Notes: generated by a model not told the origin, from the letters alone. 64,000 bases of DNA from Anisodus tanguticus (GCA_034509755.1 CM067557.1:37382001-37446000), one strand, 5' to 3'. Shown: positions 24,901 through 34,936, numbered from the stretch's first letter. Numbers and translations: made by a program.

Positions 24901-26985
24901 CACATTACTTGCACTGATCTATAATCTCAAACAATAGATTATGGAAGTATCTTTTAAGCCAATAGTAGTATTTCTGGATTTATCATATGCAAGGACTAAA
25001 TTTTATCATATGCAAGCACTTAATTTGAAATTTGTTTCACTGACGCTTTGTGTTGATTTAATGTTTTGCCTTAAAAGATATGTGTTTTCTGATCTCAGAA
25101 ATCTAGTTTAGCTGACAGCTGTTTTTGACATTCTGGTTGATTTCCTTTGACTAGGGGTTGTGGAGGATGGTGTTTGACCCCACGCATAGCGAGAGCTTAG
25201 TGCACTGGGTTGCCCTTTTTTTTTTTTTAAAGTCCATAAAGCATGTCTAAGCAAACACCATCCTCCACAACCCCTAGTCAAAGGAAATCAACCAGAATGT
25301 CAAAAACAGCTGTCAGCTAAACTAGATTTCTGAGATCAGAAAACACATACTTTTGCTCGACTCTCTTTAGTATTCTTAAATATTTGCTCGTCTCTCTCTT
25401 TTACTTGCACCCAGTTCCTTCACTTGGTTTACTGTTTCGCGAAATGCAGGAAAGAGAGGCAGCAGAATCTCATGATGAATGGTGTAATACTTCTCTAAAT
25501 AAAATAAAAGAAGCCTCTCCATTGAGCTTGAAAGTGGCTTTGAAATCAGTAAGTTGCTAACTGTTTCCATTGCTTTTGCATTCTAGTTTTTCGGGGTTTA
25601 AAATTTCTTTCTGGTGCCAAAATGTAGATTAGAGAAGGCAGATTTCAACCCCTTGATCAGTGTCTAGTCCGGGAATATCGCATATCAGTTAATTGGGTGT
25701 CCAAACGGATGTCCGATGATTTCTGTGAGGTATGTCTTCCTCTGACAATTGGCTGTACAAAGTTTGTAATTTGTATGCACCATTGTACCTCCCTATCTTA
25801 TGTGTGTGTGTGTGTATATATATATATACACACACACATGCGCGGGCACACACACACTGTGTTTGTGTATATATATGGTGGTGTTTGGCCACCTTGCATG
25901 CACCTTGACTATTTCATTGTATACTTGCTACCACCCGCCAACACAAGTACCGTGTGCCACCTAGCCTTGGGTAAATGAGAAAAATTGCCTAGTATTTTTC
26001 TGCATTGCACCTCTCTATCTTTTGTCAAAGTAAAAACTGGAATGGAAAAGGATATCTAGTGATATACAATCATACACCATAAACATTGAGGATTCGTTTA
26101 ACGGTTTGATTATGCTGGGATTATAATAGTTGTGCGGTGAATGATAGTGTGTATATTGTTATATAGGGATTGCAATACCAAGCTTAAAATTTAACTTTAT
26201 TAATTAGTGCACTTTATAGAAGTTTTAGTAAAAATAAGACTTTAAATTTAATTTTTATAAACCTTGCAAATTTATTATCATTTACTTAGCAAGTCCCTTT
26301 ATTTTAAGGGTATATTGTTATTCGAGGTGCTCTTATCGATCTTATGCCACATCTTATTCCACGTAAATGATTTATAAAATTCTGTAGGTTATGCAGAGTT
26401 TTATATCGGAAGCCAACGTTTGTAAACATTCTATTAATTAGTATAACCAGTGGGCTCTTTAACTAACTTTCATATGCCTGCAAATGTAGCATTTTCATCA
26501 CTATGTTCTCTCTCTCTCTTGTGTGTGTGTGTGTGTGTGTATACCATTGGATGTGTTGATAAGTTGATGTTGAAAGGTTGAATATCTCCAAATTTAGCTC
26601 TTAACAAGACAAAATAGCCTCTTCTGCTACTAAGCTCCTCTTTAATGTTCAATCAAGTATAATCATTTCTTCCATGTTAAAGCTATGATAATTTATCCTC
26701 AAAAACAATTTCAGGGTGTCCGTGCTAGATTGGTTGACAAGGACTTTGCTCCAAAGGTAATGAATCGTCTTCCATGCCTGCTTAACTTCCTCTCCCCCTT
26801 CCCTCTCTCTTCTTTTAGCTAGGGGAAGATGAGAAAACTTACTCGTTCTTGTGCTGAACATTCAGTGGGGTCCGATACGGCTGGAGGAAGTTACCACCGA
26901 CATGGTTGACTGCTTCTTTATACCATTAGATGAATTAGAACCCGAACTCAATTTGGCCACTGCAATACGAGAGCCTTCTATGTGA
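12983..26985 (+). CDS. 3-hydroxyisobutyryl-CoA hydrolase-like protein, mitochondrial (14 exons)
   Basis: Exons: 12983-13102, 13194-13274, 13344-13412, 13542-13605, 15283-15362, 16891-16974, 20200-20284, 21001-21086, 21169-21290, 24771-24831, 25450-25548, 25628-25729, 26715-26756, 26866-26985. They join in frame to 404 aa, the usual family length. HIBCH/CHY1 enzymes of the crotonase superfamily hydrolyse 3-hydroxyisobutyryl-CoA in valine catabolism. Visible: a basic, Ser-rich N-terminus fit for mitochondrial import; GNGRAFCSGADV (residues 91-102) and GVTMGSGAGIS (144-154), which form the CoA/oxyanion pocket; NPEAQIGFHPDAG with Glu172 and Asp180 at the catalytic positions; then the ECH_2 C-terminal half. 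The start at 12983 is preferred because it gives a typical targeting peptide; 12902 is an in-frame alternative (431 aa). Intron 7 uses a GC donor (TTAG/GCAAGT). All exons are open, so the gene looks functional despite introns loaded with transposons. Confidence 0.9.
14040..14180 (+). repeat. SINE fragment, tRNA-derived (intron 4)
   Basis: The segment GGTGTGACTTACCGTCGATG followed by a 'GGGTTCAAATTCC' B-box-like motif matches the head of the SINE at 14313-14541 in the opposite orientation. It is degenerate, with no clear tail or target duplication. Confidence 0.5.
14275..14770. mobile_element. Stowaway-like MITE split by a SINE (intron 4)
   Basis: The outer ends read CCCTCTGTCCCGTTTTATGT and, inverted, ACATAAGATGGAACAATGGG, the usual pairing of plant Stowaway (Tc1/mariner) MITEs. 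The middle is interrupted by the SINE at 14313-14541, so the MITE is the older insertion. Its own TA target site is not certain. Confidence 0.6.
14313..14541 (-). mobile_element. SINE of Solanaceae type, minus strand
   Basis: Read on the minus strand it has a tRNA-like head: a TGGCCTAGTGG A box and a GGTTCAATCC B box, the internal RNA polymerase III promoter. A body and a poly(A) tail follow (poly(T) on the plus strand at 14313-14326). Flanking 14-bp copies at 14299-14312 (CACCATTATTATAT) and 14542-14555 (CACTATTACTATAT) differ at two positions and are the aged target duplication. A 3' fragment of the same family lies near 46850-46905. Confidence 0.75.
16163..16360. mobile_element. hAT-type MITE (intron 5)
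   Basis: The ends are CAGAGGCGGATCC and CAACGCCCCTG, a roughly inverted pair typical of hAT MITEs. They are flanked by 8-bp copies CGTACTAC (16155-16162) and AGTACTAC (16361-16368), 7 of 8 matching. The 198-bp element has no coding capacity. Decayed relatives lie at 5426, 5662 and about 20700-20850. Confidence 0.7.
16620..16800 (+). mobile_element. LINE zf-RVT remnant (intron 5)
   Basis: A short stretch translates as RWKIVPACVWWTVWKERNQR followed by CFED, the W.VWKERN.RCFE signature at the C-terminal end of plant LINE reverse transcriptases. Stops follow soon after. Only the extreme 3' part of the element remains. Confidence 0.6.
17295..18048. mobile_element. Non-autonomous hAT element with GC-rich termini (intron 6)
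   Basis: The 754-bp element starts CAGTGTTTTGAAAGGCG and ends, inverted, GCCATCCTAAACATTG (CAATGTTTAGGATGGC). It is flanked by a perfect 8-bp target duplication, GGGTGGTG, at 17287-17294 and 18049-18056, the hallmark length for hAT transposition. Runs of GGCGNGGCG-type repeats fill both subterminal regions, as in hAT elements that bind transposase there. No transposase is encoded. A nearby duplicate of the host DNA at 18400-18580 shows the unoccupied site. Confidence 0.8.
18211..18368 (+). mobile_element. SINE of Solanaceae type, internally deleted (intron 6)
   Basis: This is a close relative of the complete SINE at 42869-43051. Shared blocks include ATGTGACCAGGAGGT, TCTTGCAGAAATG, ATAGACCC/TTTGTGGTCCGGCCC, and the end GGGCTGCCCTTTTT. 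The B-box region between AGGAGGT and ACAGCCTC is deleted, so this copy lacks a complete pol III promoter. Confidence 0.75.
18400..18580 (+). repeat. Duplicate of intron segment 17150-17294 plus 18057-18100
   Basis: Blocks such as TTTTCAACTAT, TTATGTTTGATGCTTGGGTGG and CAACTCTTT recur in the same order and orientation as in the upstream segment, but here without the hAT element. It is a local segmental duplication inside intron 6 that predates the hAT insertion. Confidence 0.7.
18597..18715. mobile_element. Short foldback MITE (intron 6)
   Basis: The ends GTTGTTCGGACTCTTCAAAAA and TTTTTGGAGGGTTCGAGCAAC are inverted copies, and a GTGTCGGATCC-like palindrome (GGCGGATCCTCC / GGACCCGACAC) lies in the centre. 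I recognise this general form as a common small repeat in nightshades. Confidence 0.55.
18781..19627. mobile_element. Long foldback element, arms about 400 bp (intron 6)
   Basis: The ends GTGTAGACACCTAA and TTAGGTGTCTACAC are exact inverses. Inner blocks also pair across the centre, for example TAGTCTAATATATAG (about 18987) with CTATATATTAGACTA (about 19412), and ATTTCCTTGATTGATATG with CATATCAATCAAGGAAAT. The whole 847-bp unit can therefore fold on itself. No target duplication of a diagnostic length was found, so the superfamily is open. Confidence 0.65.
20690..20850. repeat. Degenerate hAT-type MITE fragment (intron 7)
   Basis: The words GGGTTCAATTG and CCTGGATC(T/A)GCCTCTG resemble the ends of the MITE at 16163 in the opposite orientation. 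No target duplication is visible. Confidence 0.35.
22767..23135 (+). mobile_element. TRIM retrotransposon (intron 9)
   Basis: Two short LTRs, 22767-22916 (TGTTAGAATTG...AACA) and about 23018-23135 (GTTAGAATGTC...CTAACA), share blocks such as TTGTCTCCTTATATG and GAGTTAGG/GAATTAGGCCCAAA. Directly after the first LTR is TGGTATCAGATCC (22917), an initiator-Met tRNA primer-binding site. Directly before the second is a purine tract, GGATTAGGAGGAG. The internal region is only about 100 bp and codes for nothing, as in TRIMs. No clean target duplication was seen, so the copy is old. Confidence 0.75.
23150..24640 (-). mobile_element. Possible LINE remnant, minus strand (intron 9)
   Basis: On the minus strand near 24530 a PPPPQVAFFGW-like peptide is followed by 'SHISCLTRENLQK', the pattern that precedes the zf-RVT domain of LINE reverse transcriptases, with stops and frame changes throughout. 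The hAT element at 23920-24418 interrupts it. The call is weak because the diagnostic HLFLHC motif is not preserved. Confidence 0.3.
23920..24418. mobile_element. Non-autonomous hAT element (intron 9)
   Basis: The 499-bp element begins CAGTGTTATCAAAAGCG and ends CGCCTTTGACAACATTG (inverse CAATGTTGTCAAAGGCG). A perfect 8-bp duplication, ATTCACAC, flanks it at 23912-23919 and 24419-24426. GCTTTAAGCGC-type subterminal words recur. It is the same general class as the element at 17295, but a different family by sequence. Confidence 0.8.
25079..25349. repeat. Perfect 97-bp inverted repeat around a SINE tail (intron 10)
   Basis: Positions 25079-25175 and 25253-25349 are exact reverse complements over 97 bp. 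The 77-bp spacer contains a 5'-truncated SINE end (GCATAGCGAGAGCTTAGTGC ... GGTTGCCC plus a T run, about 25182-25228). The transcript of this intron would form a long, perfectly paired hairpin. The structure could come from an aberrant SINE integration in which flanking DNA was copied in inverted orientation. Confidence 0.85.
25801..25878. repeat. Compound TG/TA/CA microsatellite (intron 12)
   Basis: A (TG)n(TA)n(CA)n array followed by CACACACACTGTGTTTGTGTATATATATGG. The order makes it palindromic, so it can form a cruciform and is likely to be length-variable. Confidence 0.8.
26504..26541. repeat. (CT)n(GT)n microsatellite (intron 12)
   Basis: TCTCTCTCTCTCTT is followed by about nine GT units. 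It lies in the large intron before exon 13 of the hydrolase gene. Confidence 0.8.
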
Positions 26986-28029
26986 TTCATATCCTGCTTG
27001 CTCTGCATATGGGACGCTTTATACTGTTGGATCCATCACAGTAATAGGACTGACTGGAAAATCAGGACCGCGGAAGGCATTACTATCAAGATGTTGGGTA
27101 GTTTTCATTCCCTTGGAGCAGATGTACAAGGCTGAACTGCACTAATGTCTGTTTAGGCACCAGATGGTGGTAAAAGAAGAAAACGATAGGGCAAAACAAA
27201 TTGCTAATTTCCTTTATCTTATACTCTTATTAGATATGTTTCTGATGTTAAGATACCTCTCAGGAATTGATTATCATGCAGAGGCTCTCAGATTTCACTG
27301 ATTAAGTGTCCTTAGATAGCTCTTGAGTTGGAGTCTGCATCATGAAAAAGAATGTCTTGTGAAATAAATTACCAACATCATGGTACCTTAAGAATTTTTT
27401 GAATATACTGCTAGACCCATGGATTAGTGTAAACAATTTTTTTGCAGGAGCAGTACTACTAGCAATAGTTATAGTTGACTAATATTTTCGTATTAGCTAA
27501 ATAATTTGTTGCTTTTAATGCATTACCATTCAATACGTGCCTTGCCTCCAAGAATGAATGTTAAGTAAAAACAGTTACTTTTGTTATTAGTGGGAAACAG
27601 AAAAACAAAATGGGAACAAGTTTCTTTAGAAAAAAAATAGAAAGTTGCAGCAGTGAATATATTTTAAATAATCTTGGATAACTGCTTTTGAGTAGAAGTC
27701 TTTGGGAGAGTATCGGTTTGTGTTTTGCTAAATCTTTTGAGGAATGTTTTTTGTTAGTTGGTTGTGTTTGATCGAGATTTTAAAAAAATGCTTTTAAGCG
27801 TCAAATTATGAAAAAGATGTGTATATAAGTTATCACCCCTATTTATGTATTTTTGACATGGGTATTCTTGTCCTAAAATAATTAAAAAATACTTTTCTTT
27901 TGTGAAGCTATTTTTCTTAAAAGTTAACAAATAGCTTCTGCTACTGCTCAAGCACTTAAAATCTTCCAAAACATTGTTTTTTTTTTTTGTCCTTTCAGAA
28001 GTGTAAAATTATGAAAACGAAAGGTAGTG
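26986..28029. other. 3' flank of the hydrolase gene
   Basis: It should include the 3' UTR and polyadenylation region. No further coding sequence or well-defined transposon was recognised. Confidence 0.4.
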
Positions 28030-28185
28030 ATAATTCCAATTGGATAAATATGGGCTTTTGCTATTGGTAAAAGATTGAGACAAGGGGGGTTCCATGTTTC
28101 CCAACCTTTTTGTGTTGGCCGTGGAATATCTGCACAGTTCATTGAAGCAACTCAGATTCAATCCTGATTTTATTTGTCACCCTTA

Positions 28186-28398
28186 GGGTTCGTTTGATTG
28201 GGAACAAGTTATTCTGGAATTAGTTATTTCAGATTAGTTATTCCATCCTCCTATAGGGATAAGAATAACACTACAATTTTGAGATAACGAATCTTGAGAT
28301 TAGTTATACCACGATTTTCTCCTAATCAAACATAAAATAAACTCATCTTAAATTTAATCTCTGGATTAAATATCTCTTATCCTCGTGCCAAACGAGCT
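28186..28398. mobile_element. Tourist/PIF-Harbinger-like MITE inside the LINE
   Basis: The ends GGGTTCGTTTGATTGGG and CCAAACGAGCT are roughly inverted, and TTA stands on both sides (28183-28185 and 28399-28401), the usual PIF/Harbinger target. The LINE frame resumes immediately after it. Confidence 0.65.
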
Positions 28399-28493
28399 TT
28401 AAGTGTGCTAGAATAAACCTTGTACACATTTGTTCTGTTGATGATTTAATCATGCGTTTAAGGGCTGATCCAATATCTATTCAGCTTATGATG

Positions 28494-29678
28494 AAGGGTT
28501 GTCCAGTGGGCCAGGTCGGCCCGATCCCGACCTGACACGTTCCGCTACCCGCCTCGTCCCGATTTCTCCCTAAAAAAAAATTTGTTTGTGTCGGGGTTCG
28601 AACTCGGGACGAGGCCTGGGATCGTCCCGCCCGTCTCGATCCCGACACGCCCGTCTCGATCCCACCCCGCCCCGCCCCATCCCGATCCCGATCCCGTCCC
28701 ACCCCATCCCATCCCGCCCCGCCAGCCCCCTCCCCCTTAATATTTTTGGCTCCCCCCACCCCATAAACTCTTCCTACCCCCTTAATATTTATTTTTAACC
28801 CCTAAGCTAGTATATCTATAAATACCTCATTTTATTTTCATTTTTCTCACAAATCTTCCTATCATCTCAGAAAGTTGTAAATTGTGAATAGTGAACTTAT
28901 CAATTCTTTTGAGTTAAATTATTGACTCCAGTATTGCTATCATTTACATAATGTAGATAATTGTTCGTAGAGCTTACGCGGACTCAGAAAAAATGAATAG
29001 CATGTAAGAATTGTTTACAAAACACCATGCAATAATCATATTATGAACAAATAAAGTAGCAACATGAGATGTGCTATGAACACCAATTTATGAAGCCTTA
29101 TTGGCATTTAATGATACATTTGTTTTTGAGTGGCTAGATTTAAGCCAATCTATGAAGTTTTTATGGAAGTCGAATGCGGCATGAACTTAATTAACATATC
29201 ACGAAAGTAGTTGTAAATTTGTGCAACTTTAAATGGTCATAACTCTGCGCTCGAATGTCCGTTTTACCTAATTGTTTTTTGATTTTGCGTATGTTTTCGA
29301 GACGCGACCGGTCAAATTGGCGCCACCAATTTTTAGGAAAACGTCCGTTTTCCCAATCAATTTGTGTTTTCCCCAAATCGATTTCTAATTTTATCTTTTC
29401 TTTAGTAAAGATCTCACGATATACAATAGATTTCAACGTCGAAATTTCATGGTAATGTGGGTGTGAATGTCAATTTCAGTGTTGAAAATTTGAATTAAAA
29501 AAAGTTTCGAATCCCCCGACCCGACCCGTCCCACCAAATCCCGGCCCCCCTCCGGCGGGACGTGGGACGGGACAGGACGTTGGCCAGTCCCGGCCCGCCG
29601 GTCCCGCCGGAGGACCGGTCCCTCCCCTCCCCTCCCGCCGGGACCCGTCCCTCCCCGCCCCGTTGGACACCCCTCCAG
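28494..29678. mobile_element. GC-rich hAT-like non-autonomous element inside the LINE
   Basis: The left end AGGGTTGTCCAGTGGGCC and the right end CCCCGTTGGACACCCCT are inverted. They lead into long GC-rich subterminal blocks full of CCCGATCCC/GGGACGGG repeats (28510-28735 and 29510-29670). The centre is AT-rich and non-coding. The LINE frame continues on either side. No exact 8-bp duplication was found, so boundaries and superfamily are tentative. Confidence 0.55.
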
Positions 29679-30081
29679 GCAAACCCAAACAAGAATTCTC
29701 TTTATATAGCTGGTGTTTCCTCAGATATCAAAGAACAAATCCTGACTGAGATGTACTTTTCTCTGGGGGAGGGGGGGACAGGACATGCCCTTCAAGTATT
29801 TAAGAATCCCACTATAAGCCAAGTAACTGACAGGTAGCAAATGTATGCCCTTGATGGATAGAATTGTTGCTCGAATTAGATGCTGGACATCAAGATATTC
29901 CTATCATATAGTGGTAGAGTACACTCATCAAGAGTGTGCTATCTGAAATGCAGACCTATTGAGCATGAGTCTTCCTAAAAAATTCTTACTTTGGTCAGTG
30001 GAGTATGCAGAAATTTCTTATGGACAGACAACAATAAGTTCTCTAGAAAAGCATTAATGGCCCGGGATAGACTTGGTCAAC

Positions 30082-30259
30082 TAAAGGAATATGTTCCCTT
30101 GAGTTTCATTAATTATTGTGTACAATATATATAGTATTACATAATTATTTATATGACTACAAATTAGGTAACTAATCTTCCAAATTGCAATTGGAATATA
30201 AATTTACCTAATATAAAAGATATACAAAGATACAGAAATATTCTAGAAATATTCTATCA
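30082..30259 (-). repeat. 3' LTR of the chimeric copia element (family B)
   Basis: Minus-strand TGATAGAATATTTC ... CATATTCCTTTA. It shares blocks with 840-1043. It lies downstream of the RNase H stop, with a weak purine tract (ACGGGGTG) just before it. Confidence 0.7.
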
Positions 30260-31578
30260 CACCCCGTAGTCGAAGCGGGAGGTTCTCGTACGCTGAGACT
30301 GGCTCGAAAATCATGAAAAAGTATGCGCGGAAGTCCTTTAGTAAATATATCAGTAATATGATACCTGGAAGGAACACGAAGGACACGAACTTGTCCACGA
30401 GCCGCTTTTTCACGTGCAAAGTGAATATCCATTTCAATGTGTTTAGTGCGCTGATGTTGAACGGGATTGCCAGAGAGATATATCGCACTGACATTATCAC
30501 AGTAGACCAATGTAGCCTTGCGGATTGAGCAGTGAAGTTCCATCAGAAGGTTGCCTATCCAACAAGATTCAGAGACAACATTCGTGACTCCTTTGTACTT
30601 GTCTTCGGCACTGGATCGAGACAAAGTAGGTTGTCTTTTAGAAGACCAAGAAAGAAAGTTATCTCCGAGGAAGACACAATAACCTAACGTGGATCGACGA
30701 GTGTCCAGATAGCCACCTTAGTCAGTGTCAGAATAGAAGGTGAGACCAGAGAGTGTGGACTTGTACAGGTGGAGGCCGAAGTGAAGAGTAACTTGTACAT
30801 AGCGCAAAATATGTTTGAGCGCATTCATATGTGCATCCGTCGGGCTGTGCATATGTAAGAATATTTGTTGCATGGCATAGGATATATCTGGTATCGTGAA
30901 AGTGAGATACTGTAATACACCTGCTAAACCACGATAGTGAGTCGGGTCGGCATACAGAGAACCCGAAGAGGCACTAAGTTTGGAATTAGTGTCCATCGGT
31001 GTGTGGGCCGGTTTGCAAGACGTCGTGCTTGCTAGGTCAAGGATCTCTTTGACGTACTTCATTTGACAAAGAAATAAGCCACCTGCATGTCTCATAACAG
31101 CAATGCCTAAAAAATAGCTTAGGGGGGCCTAAATCATTCATAGCAAACTCAGAGGCAAGAAGTGACATAATGGATTGACGAAGTGCATTAGAAGATATAG
31201 TGAGGATGATATCATAAACATATAGTAGGATGTATGCCATGTCATTATCATTGCTATAGATGAATAACGAATGATCAGATTTGCTATGTGAAAAATCGAT
31301 AAAGGATACAAAATTAGCAAACCGTTGGTACCATGCACGAGGAGCCTGTTTCAGTTCATAGAGTGACTTTTCAAAAGAAACACATAATCTGGATGAATTA
31401 GATTCCTGAATCCCATACTGATGCATATATACGGTTTTATGAAGGTCCCCATGCAAGAAAGCATTTTGACGTCAAGCTGATGAATAGGCCAAGATTTGGA
31501 CAAAGCAATACTGAGAACGGTCCGAATAGTCGCCGATTTCACCACCGGGCTAAACATTTCATCACAATCCACTCCCAC
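30208..31578 (-). pseudogene. Copia reverse transcriptase and RNase H, broken
   Basis: Frames at 31578-31351, 31456-31037, 31095-30718 and 30624-30208 carry successive copia RT/RH segments: the LDVK...FLHGDL-like region, FEKSLYELKQAPRAWYQRF, the YVYDII form of the polymerase motif (the first Asp of YVDD is replaced by Tyr), PDISYAMQQ, and RNase H pieces such as SRSSAEDKYKGV, YCDNVSAIYL and TKHIEMDIHF. Frame changes and a stop separate the blocks. The altered YVDD shows that the polymerase would be inactive even if the frame were continuous. Confidence 0.8.
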
Positions 31579-32506
31579 CTGTTGAGACCTGCTATCACTT
31601 TCAAGACGAGTCTTGTGCCTCTTAAAAGAACCATCAGATTTCTTTTTATGTCAAAAAATTCACATAGAACGAATAATATTAGCATCAGGAGAATGAGGTA
31701 CTAGATCCCACTTCTTATTTTAAATAAGAGCATTATATTCGTCAATCATTGCATTTTTCCAATTAGGATCATACAAGACATCTTTCGGATTACAAGGAAC
31801 AGGGGAAGGGGCAACCGAAGTGTACAAGTTAAATAACCATTTGGGTTTGGAAATGTCGTGTATAACACGGGTTTCATTGTTAGTCGGGGTGCCGCTGGGG
31901 TTGGACGAGATCGAGAAGGGGGAAAGACATGGCAGCGGGATTGGGCATAGGCCTGAGAGTGAGGGTGTGGGGCCGAGATGAGGTAGTGGTGTCAAAGAGA
32001 GGGGGGCTAACCATTGTGGGGCTGGGTAGACTGCCCGCCTAGGGACGGTGGTGATAGGGTCGATTGCCGGTGATGATGATGACTAATTTTGCAAGTGATG
32101 AATTATAAGGTGATTTAGGCTATCATTTAGGAAGTCATAGGAATTTGGAGGTGGAGAATTGAGTATTGCAGAGGGGAATTGGGACTCATCGAATATGACA
32201 TGTCTAGAAATGATTATTTTCGGCTTGACAAGTCGTAACAATTGTAACCTTGATGATTGGTAGGGGGGTAACCAAGAAAGACACACAGGGATGACCGAGG
32301 TTGCAGCTTGTTGATTTTAGTGGAGGGATGGAGGGGTAGCATAGACATCCAAAAGTTCGTAAATGTTTAGAGACTTGTTTGAGTGGGTGACTTGTGTTTG
32401 AGAGACTTGTTTGGGAGAATGTTCAAGAGATAGATTGCCATTGAGAGGGCGTAATGCCAAAATATGGGGATAGAGGCGTAGGCAAGGAGGGCACATATTA
32501 AGTTAT

Positions 32507-33200
32507 TTATGGTTCTAATTTTCGTTCGACTTTTCCATTTTGTGGAGAGGTGTGCGGACAGGAAAAATGAGAAACAAGGTCGTGTTTGGCGCAGAACAAT
32601 TTGAATTGTTGATTATCGAATTCCCTTCCGTTGTCATATTGAAGACATTTGATATTCTTTTCAAATTGTGTCTTTATTAAAGCACTAAAGGAAGAAAAAA
32701 TAGAATAGACTTGGGACTTATTACCAATGGGAAAAGTCCACAGAAAGTTGGAATAGTCATCCAAAAATAACACATAATATATATGCTCGGCCATGCTTAA
32801 AATAGGAGAAGTCCATAAATCACTATGTATTATATCAAATGGCATTAAAGTACAGGTGGGTAAAGAATAAAATGACAATTTGACATATTTTCCAAAAACG
32901 CAAGATTCATAAACAGGAGTATTGGAGACATGTTTGCAATCAATAAATTTATTTTTGTTAAGGGAGCATAAAATAGAATCTCCCGGATGTCCTAATCTAT
33001 TATGCTATAAAAGAGACAAAAGAACTGCAAAAGTTGATGGAGAGGAGGTTGGATGGCTGACATTGGTGGTGATATGATAAAGGTCTCCGGTGTTGTCATA
33101 TCTCATTACTCGCATCCCAGTCATAAGGTCCTTCACAAAAAAATTAAAAGGATCAAATTCAAAGAAAATATTATTGTCGGTTGTGAAACGACGCACATAG
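32507..33200 (-). pseudogene. Copia GAG-pre-integrase and integrase core, broken
   Basis: 33196-33005 holds the region after the protease (IFFEFDPFNFFVKDLMTG). 32878-32507 holds the DDE integrase core: HSDLW (first Asp), YDNGREFDN (second Asp) and SPQNGKVERK (Glu). Stops and frame changes isolate the two blocks, and the HHCC zinc finger region is only partly readable. It continues in pieces toward 31720, where a Pro-rich linker is found. Confidence 0.75.
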
Positions 33201-33201
33201 A

Positions 33202-33722
33202 TTAGATTTTGATAAGTTTCGGAGCATGTAGGACATTGTTTAAAACTAACGGCGGATGTGGCGGGGAAATGGATGATTGTCCATAACCTCGAATGGGAAT
33301 TCCTTGTCCACTACCAATAATAATATTTCGATTTAAATTGCTACCTTGGGATGCCATCATATGAGATGTGGACCCAGTATCCATGTACCAACTGTCGTCT
33401 GGAACGTTGAGAGACATCGCGTTGTTACCTGACCAATACCACGAATTGGAATTTCCTGCCCACTACTGACAACAATATTTTTATTACCGCTCGTATTATA
33501 ATAAGACGAAAGATTACCTTGAGATGCCGTCATGTATGACGTAGCCCCTGTATCCATGTACCACGATTCAATTGGAATATTCAGATTCATGTGACTCATG
33601 GCTTGTTCAATATTCATGGGTGCATATCCGACAGAAGATGGTGCCTGAGCTGCAAAAGCATGTTGTGGACGAGATTTGAGAATACCGGGTTGGCGATTAG
33701 AAGGAGGAGGCCGGGCCCACAA
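33202..33722 (-). pseudogene. Duplicated copia protease segment
   Basis: Two protease starts lie in tandem on the minus strand. The first (33722-about 33430) reads SWYMDTGATSYMTASQGN ... VSSGQEIPIRGIGQV. The second (about 33417-33202) reads SWYMDTGSTSHMMASQGS ... GSGQGIPIRGYGQS. Both carry the DTG catalytic triad of aspartic proteases. The copies differ at many positions and are joined out of frame near 33420-33430, so they are homologous segments from two elements, not a recent tandem duplication. Confidence 0.8.
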
Positions 33723-33779
33723 AGAGGTCAGAAATGGGCATGGCGGGGCATCCCACTGTGGGGCCCGAGCCGCCCGCTA

Positions 33780-34578
33780 CTACTGGAAAAGCTGCTTCGC
33801 CAAACCGCGCCCGCCACTGCCCGGACTGGCTGCTGCCGCCGGCGGTTTATCCCCCGCCCCGTCCACGTCCTTTTCCACTATTATTTTTTCCATTATTATT
33901 TTGATTTGAACCCCGTTTTTACCATTATTTTGAGGAGTATTTTGGCCACCCGAACCAGAATTTTGGGGTTTCAAATAAGTGGAAAATGAGTTGGTAGATA
34001 CGAGAGTCGTTCCACCAATGGTTGTGCCCGATGATGCTTGCTTTGCCTTCCTCGTTTCCTCGAGGATTAACCTCGAACGGACCTCGTAAAATGGAGGTAA
34101 CATATTTCTTTGTTGAATGAACATAGCAACACCATCATATTGTTCATTTAATCCCGCAATCAACTGAAACTAACCTTTGATTTGTCACGGGCGAACCAAC
34201 GTTGGACAGTTGGTCCGCAAGTACTTTTAATTCTTGACAATAGGCTGAGATGTTAGAAAAATCATCAAATTTAATATTTGTAAATTGGTGTTCAAGATAA
34301 ACGGCCCTAGACATTTTGTTATCTTGAAAAAGATTTTCTAATCGTTCCCACGTCTGTTTAGCCGTAGAATTGGGTTCAAGGATGGTATGAAGAAGATCAT
34401 TCGAAATTGTGCCATAAATTAATTGAAGGACAATAGCATCTAGGCGGGACCATAATTTCTTATCCACCGCAGTGGTATCCGATGGGGACTCGAATGGAAG
34501 AATATGGTCAATCACCTCATAAGCACGACAGTGAATTTTGAATAGTTCCTCCCATGAGGTATACTGCCCTTTCTCCAT
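33780..34578 (-). pseudogene. Copia gag (UBN2-type), frameshifted
   Basis: The minus-strand frame 34578-34144 starts MEKGQYTSWEELFKIHCRAY and contains LWSRLDAIVLQLIYGTIS and AKQTWERLENLFQDNK, the plant copia gag (UBN2/RVT-associated) pattern. It continues in another frame at 34163-33780 (GLNEQYDGVAMFIQQRN ...) with an Asn/Gly-rich C-terminus before the protease. One frameshift at about 34150 separates the halves. Confidence 0.8.
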
Positions 34579-34936
34579 TTCGAGGGTTATGGAGATGAAG
34601 TTCTTGACGTGACAAAAGCGGGATGAAAGGTTTGTTTTTCGGCCATAAGTTCCACTTAGAATAAAAAATAGGAGGATAATGAAGTTGTGTTTTGATGGAA
34701 GTGGAGTTAGAAAAAAACCTAAGGAATGGATTATGCTAGCCGAGGGGGTGGATGATTGGTTTAGTATTTGGATAGGGTTTTTAGGTTTTGGAGGGGTAGT
34801 TTAGGTTTAGGATTTTAGGATACCTAAACCTAATTGGTTTTGGTCGAAAAACAAGTGAGAAGAAAGGTATATAATTCGGCCAAGGAAGAAAGAAAAAGAA
34901 TAGTTTAGGGCAAAAGATCTTTGGCTAATGATACCA

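Larger units (their letters stand above)
28030..30081 (+). mobile_element. LINE reverse-transcriptase remnant split by two other elements
   Basis: Pieces of one LINE polymerase lie in order: RLRQGGSMFPNLFVLAVEYL-like peptide at about 28070-28130; then, after a MITE, CARINLVHICSVDDLIM at about 28405-28455, which carries the polymerase (F/Y)-A-D-D site in altered form; then, after a GC-rich hAT-like element, NPNKNSLYIAGVSSDIKEQI at about 29685-29740; and finally the IRCWTSRY and MQTYWA segments to about 30040. Frameshifts and stops occur in each piece. The right end is cut by the copia element at 30082. Order and spacing show a single ancestral insertion on the plus strand, now dead. Confidence 0.7.

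Noticed and set aside
28481..28798. Gly/Arg- and Pro/Arg-rich open frames on both strands
   Set aside because: They arise from GC-rich subterminal repeats of the hAT-like element; the same holds for 29476-29837.
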